A model generated the notes under the pieces. That model searched no databases. It was not told where the DNA came from and saw only the letters and a list, made by a program, of their open reading frames with translations. DNA of 6,826 nt from Deltaproteobacteria bacterium (GTDB taxonomy: Bacteria; Desulfobacterota; Syntrophia; Syntrophales; Smithellaceae), in assembly GCA_011046295.1 (NCBI GenBank), contig DSAV01000223.1:1-6826 (forward strand). Reading direction: 5' to 3'. The position numbers and the translations under genes were made by a program. Below, piece after piece: positions 1 to 6,642 of this stretch. How positions within the stretch are numbered: position 1 is the first letter of the stretch; every line of letters begins with the position of its first letter.

Positions 1-12
1 ATATTATATTGT

Positions 13-44
13 TTTACAAGAAACCTGACTGCTGGTCAGATAAT
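13..44 (+). promoter_or_regulatory. possible sigma70-type promoter of the TetR gene
   Basis: A -35-like TTTACA (13-18) and a -10-like GATAAT (39-44) each match the sigma70 consensus at five of six positions, but the spacer of 20 bases is longer than the usual 16-18. The -10 element lies exactly across the centre of the inverted repeat at 24-59, which would suit autorepression. The transcript would have a leader of about 40 bases before the GTG start at 93. The spacing makes this weak on its own. Confidence 0.3.
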
Positions 45-59
45 GACCGGCTGTTCAGG
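24..59. promoter_or_regulatory. operator-like inverted repeat upstream of the TetR gene
   Basis: The left arm CCTGACTGCTGGTCA (24-38) and right arm TGACCGGCTGTTCAGG (44-59) are imperfect reverse complements around the 5-base spacer GATAA. The outer CCTGA/TCAGG and the inner GGTCA/TGACC match perfectly. Each arm is also itself a partial palindrome of the form TGA-n-TCA, so the site could hold two repressor dimers side by side. TetR-family repressors typically bind palindromes next to their own gene, so this is the best candidate operator for the regulator encoded at 93-737. The binding assignment is inference; the symmetry is seen directly. Confidence 0.6.
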
Positions 60-92
60 CACGACGGTATTTCCGGCGAAAAGAAGGATTAA

Positions 93-737
93 GTGGGGCT
101 CTTAGAACGCAGAGACAAAGAAAAAGACAACCGCAGGAAATCAATTTTAAAGTCGGCGCGTGCACTGTTTTTTCAAAAAGGATTTCATAACGTAACGGTT
201 GATGAAATAGCGAAAATATCGGAGCTGGGCAAAGGTTCAATTTATCTTTACTTCACAAGTAAGGAGGAAATCTACGCTCAGATCCTGTTGGATGATATCG
301 GAAAATTTAATCGGCGCGCGGGTGAAATTTTTGCGGCGGGCAATGGTCAAAAGCCGGCGTCTGTGTTTTTTGCGGATTTTTCCTGCGCCTATGCTGATTT
401 TTTCCTTCAAGACCGGGAACTGTTTAGGATCCTTATGGTTTACATGCTGCAACCAGAACGAATGAATCTTTCAGGGGAGCTGAATCCTCAAATTGTCAAC
501 GCCTATACCAAATCCATTGATATGTTCGGCCGGATACTTGAGGCGGGCGCCGAAAAAAAGGAATTTCCTCCTGGCATTAATTTTAAACAGGGCCAGTACG
601 CCGTCTGGAGTCTGCTCAACGGCATTATCTCTCTTTATATTTTTTCCGGCACTCAGGCAAAGCGCGCGGAAAAAATTCGCGCCACGATCAAATCAGCACT
701 GGAAATATTCATCAGAGGTTTAAAGCAGCAATCGTGA
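93..737 (+). CDS. TetR/AcrR-family transcriptional regulator
   Basis: This 214-residue protein has the normal length and layout of a TetR-family repressor. The N-terminal DNA-binding domain covers about residues 12-60. It has the first helix with a RRKSILKSARALFFQKGF segment (14-31), a helix-turn-helix at about 35-54 (TVDEIA then GKGSIYLYF) and the usual SKEEI start of helix 4 (56-60). The remaining helical C-terminal part is variable, as expected of the ligand-binding and dimerisation domain, so the ligand cannot be read from it. The start is GTG at 93, because an in-frame TAA sits immediately before it and no ATG lies nearby. AAGAAGGA at 81-88 serves as ribosome binding site, though with a short 4-base spacer. 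The gene is 52 bases upstream of an acyl-CoA dehydrogenase on the same strand. A role as acyl-CoA-responsive repressor of beta-oxidation, like FadR of Bacillus (also TetR family), is likely but inferred from context. Confidence 0.93.
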   Translation: MGLLERRDKEKDNRRKSILKSARALFFQKGFHNVTVDEIAKISELGKGSIYLYFTSKEEIYAQILLDDIGKFNRRAGEIFAAGNGQKPASVFFADFSCAYADFFLQDRELFRILMVYMLQPERMNLSGELNPQIVNAYTKSIDMFGRILEAGAEKKEFPPGINFKQGQYAVWSLLNGIISLYIFSGTQAKRAEKIRATIKSALEIFIRGLKQQS

Positions 738-751
738 ATATTTTTTTAAAA

Positions 752-764
752 TACAAAGTTTGTA
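752..764. promoter_or_regulatory. short perfect inverted repeat before the acyl-CoA dehydrogenase gene
   Basis: TACAAA-G-TTTGTA is a perfect 13-base palindrome with a single central base, located 25 bases before the ATG at 790. A -10-like TAAAAT (747-752) abuts it, but no convincing -35 lies 16-18 bases upstream. It does not resemble the operator-like repeat at 24-59. It could be a small regulator site or a chance palindrome in AT-rich DNA. Confidence 0.2.
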
Positions 765-789
765 AATAAAACAAGAAAGGTGGTTTTTT

Positions 790-2652
790 ATGAGTAATTT
801 GCTGGTGAACACAAGAGATCAGGAGTTTGTATTGTTCGAGCAGCTGGGTATTGACAAGTTGTTCGAAACGGAGGCCTTTAAGGATTTTACCAAGGATGAT
901 TTGTTGATGATCCTTAACGAGGCGGAGAAAATGGCGGTTAATGTTGTCGCGCCGACGCTTGCTGAAGGGGATAAGGAAGGGTGCACGTTCAAGGATGGCA
1001 AGGTAACGATTCCCAAATGCTTCCATGACGCATGGAAGAAATTCGTAGAGGCCGGATGGCTTGCCCCTTCAGAATCGCCGGATGTCGGCGGTCAGGGACT
1101 GCCGCGTTCCATTGCCTTCGCCGTATCGGAGCTGATAGGTGCGGCCAACTATGCTTTCCAGATGTATCCCGGGCTGACCCACGGCGCGGCCGGTCTGATT
1201 GAGACCTATGGAACGGAAGAACAGAAAAACAAGTACATGTACAAAATGTACGCCGGTGAATGGGCCGGTACAATGTGTCTAACCGAACCGGGCGCGGGAA
1301 GCGACCTCAATCTGATCAAAACAACGGCCAAAAGGCTTCCCGACGGAAAATTTCAGATTACCGGCACCAAATCTTTTATTTCTTCCGGCGACCATGACCT
1401 TACGCCCAATATCATTCACCCCGTTTTGGCGCGCATTGAAGGGGATCCTCCGGGGACAAAAGGCATCTCCATTTTTATTGTGCCGAAAATCAAAGTCAAT
1501 GACGACGGTTCTTTAGGCGAGCCCAATGACGTTGTTACCGGCGGTATTGAGCATAAGATGGGTATCAAGGCTTCCGCCACGGCGACCCTTAACTTCGGTG
1601 AAAACGGAAATTGTGTTGGTGAATTACTGGGCGGCGAGCGCGAAGGCATGCGCATCATGTTCCAGATGATGAATGAAGCCAGATTGGGAACGGGCATGCA
1701 GGGACTGGATTCGGCAACCGCCGCTTACGAGCATGCTGTCCAGTACGCCAAGGAACGCATCCAGGGTAATGACATAATGGCCGGGAAGGATCCCAACGCC
1801 AAACCGGTCGCGATTATAAATCACCCCGATGTCCGCCGCAAATTGATGTGGATGAAGTCTCATATCGAAGGAATGCGTTCCATGAATTACTTTGTCGCCT
1901 ACTGTATGGATAAATCGAAAGTTGCCGCGACAGAAGAGGAAAAAGCAAACTGGGAAGGCTACCTTGATTTGATGACGACAGTGGTCAAGGCTTATTGTTC
2001 GGACAAAGGCCTGCTGATTTGTTCTACGGCGATGGATGTCTATGGCGGTTACGGCTACTGCCAGGAATACCCTGTGGAACAGTATCTGCGTGACGAAAAG
2101 ATTGCCACTATTTATGAAGGAACCAACGGCATTCAGTCGCTTACGCTGGTCGGCAGAAGCTTGGGCCAGAGAAAAGGCGCAAATGCCATGAATCTCTTCG
2201 GCGAAATACAAAAGAACATCAAAAAAATGAAGGAGCACAAAGAACTGGGCAAGTTTACCGCCATTCTGGAAGAAGCGGCCAATGCGTGCATGGACATTAC
2301 CATGTTTTTCGTGCAGGCGGGAAAAGCCGGGAATTTCCTGCTGCCCATACTCAATGCCTATAAATTCATGGAAATCTTCGGCGATGTGCTTTTAGGCCAC
2401 TTTTTGATTGACGCCGCCGGTGTCGCCGCGGAAAAGCTTGACGCTATTTATAAAGAAAAAGGCGCGGACACTGAGGAAAAACAAAAAGCTCTGTGCAAAG
2501 ATGACAAGGAAGCGGCATTCTACAGCGGACGCGTTGCTTCGGCAAAATTCTTCGCGGTCGAAATTCTGACAACGGTAAAATCCCGCTGCGAAGCCATTAA
2601 AATGGACGAGAAATCCGCGCTGGAGTTGAGCGAAGAAGCTTTCGCTTACTAA
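790..2652 (+). CDS. acyl-CoA dehydrogenase, large type with extra C-terminal domain
   Basis: This FAD enzyme oxidises an acyl-CoA to the trans-2-enoyl-CoA, the first step of beta-oxidation, and passes electrons to electron transfer flavoprotein. At 620 residues it is much longer than classic acyl-CoA dehydrogenases (about 380). It matches the group of roughly 590-620 residues that includes B. subtilis FadE and the methylmercaptopropionyl-CoA dehydrogenase DmdC. The order is an N-terminal helical domain (about 35-155), a beta domain with the FAD/substrate motif MCLTEPGAGSDL (162-173) and TGTKSFIS (191-198), then a C-terminal helical domain with ARLGTGMQGL (297-306) and VYGGYGY (417-423). YEGTNGIQ at 442-449 places Glu443 where this group has its catalytic base. 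Residues from about 470 to 620 form the additional helical C-terminal domain. ATG at 790 is supported by AAGAAAGGTGG at 773-783. E. coli FadE is a different, larger protein, so I give no symbol. Chain-length preference cannot be read from sequence; a role in general fatty acyl-CoA oxidation is inferred from the neighbours. Confidence 0.93.
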   Translation: MSNLLVNTRDQEFVLFEQLGIDKLFETEAFKDFTKDDLLMILNEAEKMAVNVVAPTLAEGDKEGCTFKDGKVTIPKCFHDAWKKFVEAGWLAPSESPDVGGQGLPRSIAFAVSELIGAANYAFQMYPGLTHGAAGLIETYGTEEQKNKYMYKMYAGEWAGTMCLTEPGAGSDLNLIKTTAKRLPDGKFQITGTKSFISSGDHDLTPNIIHPVLARIEGDPPGTKGISIFIVPKIKVNDDGSLGEPNDVVTGGIEHKMGIKASATATLNFGENGNCVGELLGGEREGMRIMFQMMNEARLGTGMQGLDSATAAYEHAVQYAKERIQGNDIMAGKDPNAKPVAIINHPDVRRKLMWMKSHIEGMRSMNYFVAYCMDKSKVAATEEEKANWEGYLDLMTTVVKAYCSDKGLLICSTAMDVYGGYGYCQEYPVEQYLRDEKIATIYEGTNGIQSLTLVGRSLGQRKGANAMNLFGEIQKNIKKMKEHKELGKFTAILEEAANACMDITMFFVQAGKAGNFLLPILNAYKFMEIFGDVLLGHFLIDAAGVAAEKLDAIYKEKGADTEEKQKALCKDDKEAAFYSGRVASAKFFAVEILTTVKSRCEAIKMDEKSALELSEEAFAY

Positions 2653-2661
2653 TATAATGAA

Positions 2662-2690
2662 ATAAAGGCCATGCTTTGCATGGCCTTTAT
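2662..2690. terminator. perfect stem-loop after the acyl-CoA dehydrogenase gene
   Basis: ATAAAGGCCATGC (2662-2674) and GCATGGCCTTTAT (2678-2690) form a perfect 13-bp stem with a TTT loop, starting ten bases after the TAA at 2652. The 3' side is only moderately T-rich (CTTTATCATTT), so it may be a leaky intrinsic terminator or an mRNA end-protecting hairpin. It is AT-rich at the base and symmetrical, so it could act on either strand. It would lower or uncouple expression of the FadN-type gene relative to the dehydrogenase. Confidence 0.6.
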
Positions 2691-2693
2691 CAT

Positions 2694-2722
2694 TTGAATA
2701 GAGAGTGTCACAGTATTATTAA
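2694..2722 (+). promoter_or_regulatory. possible promoter for the FadN-type and thiolase genes
   Basis: TTGAAT (2694-2699) and TATTAA (2717-2722) are 17 bases apart and each match the sigma70 consensus at four of six positions. They lie directly after the stem-loop at 2662-2690, where a separate promoter would be needed if that stem-loop terminates transcription. The match is modest and the region is AT-rich, so this is only a candidate. Confidence 0.28.
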
Positions 2723-2751
2723 AGATGCGAGTATCACTTTAGGAAAGGTCA

Positions 2752-2757
2752 AGGAGG
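2752..2757 (+). promoter_or_regulatory. ribosome binding site that fixes the start of the FadN-type gene
   Basis: AGGAGG is a full Shine-Dalgarno core 5 bases before the ATG at 2763. It decides the start: the reading frame stays open upstream to a TTG at 2676, but that codon lies in the loop of the stem-loop at 2662-2690 and has no such site. The 29 additional residues would also precede a typical dinucleotide-binding N-terminus. Confidence 0.85.
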
Positions 2758-2762
2758 AAAAA

Positions 2763-5180
2763 ATGTCATATGATATTAAAAAAGTCGGTGTTTTAGGAGC
2801 GGGCGTGATGGGCGCGACCATCGCCGCTCATTTAACCAATGCCGGTGTCGAGTGCTGTCTTCTGGATATCATTCCGTTTGAGCTGACGGAAGATGATAAG
2901 AAAAAAGGCCTCACCGAACAGAGCCAGGCGTGGCGTAACCGTTTCGCCCAGAACGGACTGAACGGAGCGCTGAAATCCAAGCCCTCGGCGTTTTTCACCA
3001 AGAAGAACGCTTCAATGATCAAAATCGGCAATTTTGAGGATAATTTAAATATGCTGGCCGATGTTGACCTGGTGATTGAGGTGGTCATTGAAAATTTGAA
3101 AATCAAGCAGGAACTTCTGGCCAAGGTGGAGAAAATAGTCAAGGACACATGTATCGTAACCACAAACACCTCGGGAATTCCCATCAAGGATGTTTCCGCC
3201 AAACTCAAGCCCAAAGTAAAAGAGCGTTTTCTGGGGATGCACTTTTTCAATCCCCCGCGTTACATGAAACTCTTGGAAATAATTCCCGGAGAAAAGACGA
3301 AAAAAGCCGTTGTAGACTACATGGTGGAATTTTCCGAAAGCGTTTTGGGCAAGGGAGTCGTTATCTGCAAGGACAGGCCGAATTTCATCGGCAACCGCAT
3401 CGGCAGTTTCGACATGGCCAATGCCGCGCATGTTATGTTCGATAAAGGGCTCAAAGTGGAAGAGATTGACGCGATTATCAGCAAACCTCTGGGAAGGCCA
3501 GGATCCGCCATTTTCGGGACGATTGATTTGGTCGGTCTTGATGTAGGTTATCATGTCAGCAAGAATCTCTATGACGGCGTGCCGACTGATGAAATGCGCG
3601 AGTATTTCAAACCCAACGAAATCACGATGAAGATGATTGAGAACAAGTGGCTCGGCAACAAATCCGGTCAGGGTTATTACAAGAGGACCAAAGATGAAAA
3701 AGGAAAAAAAGTTAAACTGGTTCTTGATTATAAAACAATGGAGTACGTTTTACCGACCAAGCCGGTATTTGAATCTGTTGAAAAAGCGAAGAAGACACCT
3801 GGCGGGTTTGCGGAGAAATTGAAAGTATTATTCAACGGTACGGATGTGGCGGCGGAAGTCGCACGCGAATACCTGTGCAGAAATTTCATCTACGCGGCCA
3901 ACCGTGTTCCGGAAATCAGTAAAACAATCGTGGGCATCGATAACGCGATGAAATGGGGATACAATCATCAGTTGGGTCCGTTTGAAACTTGGGATGCCGT
4001 GGGCGTTAAAGAAGCTGTCGAAGTAATGAAAAAACTCAACCTGAAGGTTCCCAAAAAGGTCGAGGATATGCTCAAAACCAGGCATAAATCCTTCTACGTG
4101 AAAAAGAAAGACGGAACCTACTATTATGATTTTTCGAAGAAAAGCTATGTAAAAATGGCGGAAAACCCGAAAATCATCCTGCTGCCCTCGCTCAAAGAAC
4201 GCAAGAAAATTGTAAAGAGCAATCCGGCCGCGACGCTGGTGGATATAGGTGATGGTGTTGTCTGTCTGGAATTCCATACCAAGATGAACGCGATAGAAGA
4301 GAATCTCACGAAGATGATTTATGAAAGCTGCGATATCGTGGAAAAGAATTTTGCCGGCATGGTTGTCGCCAACCACGCCACCAACTTCTCCGTGGGCGCC
4401 AATATATTATTCGTGCTGGATGCCGCGCAGAAAAAACAGTGGGATCTGATTGCCAAAGGCGTGGAAGAGCTGCAGAATGCCAACATGAGGATGAAGTATC
4501 TTTCCAAGCCGGTGGTTACCGCTCCCGCGGGCATGGCACTGGGCGGCGGCTGCGAAATGGCTATTCACGGTGCCAAATGCGTGCCCCACGGTGAAACCTA
4601 TATGGGACTGGTGGAAGTTGGAGTCGGACTGGTTCCTGCCGGCGGCGGCGTCAAAGAATTGATGGTGCGCTGCACGGAAGGTATTCCCGAAGGCTGCGTT
4701 GAAGACGGAATGAATCTGCAGCAGATTTACGCGAAAGTTTTCCAGAACATCGCTATGGCCAAAGTTTCTACCAGCGCCGCCGAGGCGATGGAATTGGGTT
4801 ATATCCGCAAATCGGAAAAAATCAGCCTGAGCCGCGACCAGCATATCTGGGACGCCAAACAGGCCCTGCTTGGCCTGACCAAATTCTACAGAAAACCAAG
4901 ACCGGCTATGATACCCGTCATGGGCGAGAATTTCCGCGGCATGATTGACGCGGCTCTTTACGGCATGAAACACGGCAACTATGTTTCCGATTACGATGTG
5001 CATGTTTCCCGAAAGGTTGCTTATGTGATTTCCGGCGGCGATTGTGCGGAAGGCACATGGGTTACCGAGCAGGAAATTCTTGATCTGGAAAAAGAGGCCT
5101 TTGTCAGTCTCTTGGGAGAAGCGAAAACTCTGGAAAGAATTATCCACATGCTCAACACGGGAAAGCCCCTGCGTAACTAG
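2763..5180 (+). CDS. fadN: bifunctional 3-hydroxyacyl-CoA dehydrogenase/enoyl-CoA hydratase (FadN type)
   Basis: This 805-residue protein should carry out the two middle steps of beta-oxidation: hydration of enoyl-CoA and NAD-dependent oxidation of 3-hydroxyacyl-CoA. The dehydrogenase half comes first. It has a Rossmann motif GAGVMG (12-17) followed by Asp35, which favours NAD, then NTSGIP (135-140) and GMHFFNPP (158-165). His160 and Glu172 have the 12-residue spacing of the family's catalytic pair, and Asn211 lies in FIGNRIG. A second helical dehydrogenase-type segment (about 365-445) includes GYNHQLGPFETWD (399-411). The hydratase half is C-terminal (about 490-700). It has the oxyanion-hole segment NFSVGAN (541-547), GGGCE with Glu598, and Glu618 exactly 20 residues later, the spacing of the two crotonase glutamates. 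Both sites therefore look intact. This domain order is that of B. subtilis FadN (789 residues) and the reverse of E. coli FadB. The thiolase gene follows after 88 bases, as the partner enzyme. Confidence 0.93.
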   Translation: MSYDIKKVGVLGAGVMGATIAAHLTNAGVECCLLDIIPFELTEDDKKKGLTEQSQAWRNRFAQNGLNGALKSKPSAFFTKKNASMIKIGNFEDNLNMLADVDLVIEVVIENLKIKQELLAKVEKIVKDTCIVTTNTSGIPIKDVSAKLKPKVKERFLGMHFFNPPRYMKLLEIIPGEKTKKAVVDYMVEFSESVLGKGVVICKDRPNFIGNRIGSFDMANAAHVMFDKGLKVEEIDAIISKPLGRPGSAIFGTIDLVGLDVGYHVSKNLYDGVPTDEMREYFKPNEITMKMIENKWLGNKSGQGYYKRTKDEKGKKVKLVLDYKTMEYVLPTKPVFESVEKAKKTPGGFAEKLKVLFNGTDVAAEVAREYLCRNFIYAANRVPEISKTIVGIDNAMKWGYNHQLGPFETWDAVGVKEAVEVMKKLNLKVPKKVEDMLKTRHKSFYVKKKDGTYYYDFSKKSYVKMAENPKIILLPSLKERKKIVKSNPAATLVDIGDGVVCLEFHTKMNAIEENLTKMIYESCDIVEKNFAGMVVANHATNFSVGANILFVLDAAQKKQWDLIAKGVEELQNANMRMKYLSKPVVTAPAGMALGGGCEMAIHGAKCVPHGETYMGLVEVGVGLVPAGGGVKELMVRCTEGIPEGCVEDGMNLQQIYAKVFQNIAMAKVSTSAAEAMELGYIRKSEKISLSRDQHIWDAKQALLGLTKFYRKPRPAMIPVMGENFRGMIDAALYGMKHGNYVSDYDVHVSRKVAYVISGGDCAEGTWVTEQEILDLEKEAFVSLLGEAKTLERIIHMLNTGKPLRN

Positions 5181-5191
5181 AAAGCAGTAAG

Positions 5192-5237
5192 CTGTCGGCG
5201 GATTGGGACTTATGAATTAGCCGCCGTTTTGAGACAG
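5192..5237 (+). other. GC-rich two-tier stem-loop between the FadN-type and thiolase genes
   Basis: An inner GGCGG/CCGCC pair (5197-5201 with 5221-5225) is stacked on an outer CTGTC/GACAG pair (5192-5196 with 5233-5237). A 7-base GTTTTGA bulge lies on the 3' side and a 19-base loop in the middle. Alternatively CGGCGG/CCGCCG (5196-5201 with 5221-5226) forms a 6-bp stem followed by TTTT, like a weak terminator. It starts 11 bases after the TAG at 5180 and ends 18 bases before the thiolase ribosome binding site. It may attenuate read-through or protect mRNA ends; neither is proven. Confidence 0.35.
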
Positions 5238-5268
5238 ATAAAGAATAGATATTTTAAGGAGGAAAATC

Positions 5269-6456
5269 ATGCGTGAAGCTGTAATTGTAGAAGCAGTAAG
5301 AAGCCCTGGTGGCAGATATAGAAGAGGCGGCCTGGCTCAGACCCGGGCCGACGAATATGCGGTTCAGGTTATCAAAGGCTTGATGGCCAGATTGCCACAG
5401 GTAAAACCGGAAGAAATAGATGATTTAATCGTTGGCTGTTCCTTTCCGGAATGCGAGCAGGGAATGAATTTAGGCAGAATTATCGCGTTGGGTGCGGATC
5501 TGCCGATTTCCGTTGCCGGGATGACGGTAAACCGTTTTTGCTCATCGGGCATTCAGGCTATTGCCGACGCGACGGCGAAAATCCGTGCAGGGTGGTCGGA
5601 TGTCATTATCGCCGGTGGTTGCGAAACGATGACCCATATCCCTATGGGTGGTTCCGCGCAGCGGCCAATGCCCGACTATCCGTGGGATAAGCCTTATCCT
5701 TATGTTTCCATGGGGATAACAGCGGAGAACGTGGCAACGAATTATAATGTTGCGCGGGAAGATCTGGACAAATTCGGTCTGGAGAGTAATCGCCGGGCGT
5801 ATGAAGCGATTCAGGCGGGAAAATTCAAAGAAGAGATAATTCCGATTCAGGCCTATAAGTATAAGGTGAAAAACGGGAAACGCATCCGAGAAAAAGTTGT
5901 ATTCGATATGGATGACGGTGTGAGATGGCCAGCAAAGATAGAAGATATGGCTAAATTACGTTCTCCATTTAAAGCAGGTGGATCATGTACCGCGGGTAAT
6001 TCTTCGCAGATGACCGATGGTGCCGCTTTTTCCATGTTGATGACGGCGGAGAAGGCTCAGCAACTCGGCTTGAAACCTCTCGCCAAGCTGGCGTATTATG
6101 CTGTGGCCGGCTGCAAGCCGGAGGAAATGGGCATCGGTCCGGCGGTAGCGATACCCAAAGTATTAAAAATGGCCGGACTCACAACGGATGACATTGAACT
6201 TTTCGAAATCAATGAAGCTTTTGCCTCGCAGGCAATCTATAGTTGCCGCAAGATTGGTATTGAAGAGAGATATTGGAAAGGCGATATCAACCCCAACGGC
6301 GGAGCCATTGCTTTGGGACATCCGCTTGGATGTACCGGCGCTAAGCTAACCGCGCAACTTTTACATGAGATGAAACGCCGTGGTTCGAAGCGGGGTATCG
6401 TTTCCATGTGCATCGGCGGCGGTATGGGCGCTGCCGGCATCTATGAGATGCTGTAG
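5269..6456 (+). CDS. fadA: acetyl-CoA C-acyltransferase (3-ketoacyl-CoA thiolase)
   Basis: This enzyme cleaves 3-ketoacyl-CoA with CoA to give acetyl-CoA and a shortened acyl-CoA, the last step of each beta-oxidation turn. At 395 residues it has the usual thiolase length with both halves complete. The nucleophile Cys91 is in NRFCSSGIQA (88-97). NEAFA (315-319), GHPLGCTGA (350-358, with His351) and CIGGGMGAAG (381-390, with the proton-relay Cys381) are the other signature blocks. The start is ATG at 5269, 6 bases after AAGGAGG (5256-5262). It follows the FadN-type gene directly, so a catabolic FadA role is more likely than a biosynthetic acetoacetyl-CoA thiolase; sequence motifs alone would not separate the two. 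The fadA symbol is assigned by this context. The gene ends just before a strong terminator, so it is the last member of the block. Confidence 0.93.
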   Translation: MREAVIVEAVRSPGGRYRRGGLAQTRADEYAVQVIKGLMARLPQVKPEEIDDLIVGCSFPECEQGMNLGRIIALGADLPISVAGMTVNRFCSSGIQAIADATAKIRAGWSDVIIAGGCETMTHIPMGGSAQRPMPDYPWDKPYPYVSMGITAENVATNYNVAREDLDKFGLESNRRAYEAIQAGKFKEEIIPIQAYKYKVKNGKRIREKVVFDMDDGVRWPAKIEDMAKLRSPFKAGGSCTAGNSSQMTDGAAFSMLMTAEKAQQLGLKPLAKLAYYAVAGCKPEEMGIGPAVAIPKVLKMAGLTTDDIELFEINEAFASQAIYSCRKIGIEERYWKGDINPNGGAIALGHPLGCTGAKLTAQLLHEMKRRGSKRGIVSMCIGGGMGAAGIYEML

Positions 6457-6491
6457 TTAAAATTAATTTTGCGGCACGAAGCTGAAAAATA

Positions 6492-6545
6492 GCTATTCCC
6501 TTTGTTATACGTGATATTTCGGATAGCAGAGGGAATAGCGTTTTT
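6492..6545 (+). terminator. strong intrinsic terminator after the thiolase gene
   Basis: GCTATTCCCTTTGTTAT (6492-6508) pairs with ATAGCAGAGGGAATAGC (6523-6539) as a 17-bp RNA stem with two G-U pairs and no bulge; the 14-base loop can gain two more C-G pairs. It is followed by GTTTTTATTT. The complementary strand has a T-run after the same stem (AAAAA at 6485-6489 on the + strand), so it may work in both directions. It begins 35 bases after the thiolase stop codon. Confidence 0.9.
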
Positions 6546-6602
6546 ATTTACATTGAAACAATTATTTATAGTTCTCTGCGTAATTCAAATTAGACATTTT
6601 GC

Positions 6603-6631
6603 TTGAAATGAAATAAGCTTTAAGCTATAGC
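6603..6631 (+). promoter_or_regulatory. probable promoter of the tRNA-Val gene
   Basis: TTGAAA (6603-6608, five of six to consensus) and TATAGC (6626-6631, four of six) are separated by the ideal 17 bases. Transcription would begin around 6637-6639, only a few bases before the mature tRNA 5' end at 6643. Because the terminator at 6492-6545 isolates the tRNA from the thiolase gene, a promoter in this interval is expected. The rest of 6546-6602 is AT-rich and shows no gene. Confidence 0.55.
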
Positions 6632-6642
6632 AAACCAAAATT

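Noticed and set aside
738..789. Terminator after the TetR gene, because of the seven-T run at 741-747
   Set aside because: No stem precedes the T-run, so transcription probably continues into the dehydrogenase gene.
1624..2238. Open frame of 204 codons on the minus strand
   Set aside because: It is antisense to the conserved catalytic part of the acyl-CoA dehydrogenase and shows no domain or ribosome binding site worth crediting.
2676..2762. A 29-residue N-terminal extension of the FadN-type protein from a TTG at 2676
   Set aside because: The TTG lies in the loop of a perfect stem-loop and lacks a ribosome binding site, while ATG 2763 has AGGAGG at the right distance and starts just before the Rossmann fold.
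3828..4376. Open frame of 182 codons on the minus strand
   Set aside because: It is antisense to the FadN-type gene and is compositional shadow with no motif.
4407..5147. Open frame of 246 codons on the minus strand
   Set aside because: It lies wholly opposite the hydratase half of the FadN-type gene, has no recognisable motif and is explained by the composition of the coding strand.
6616..6626. Palindrome AGCTT-T-AAGCT as an operator in the tRNA promoter
   Set aside because: It lies in the spacer between the promoter elements but is short and AT-rich; chance is a sufficient explanation.
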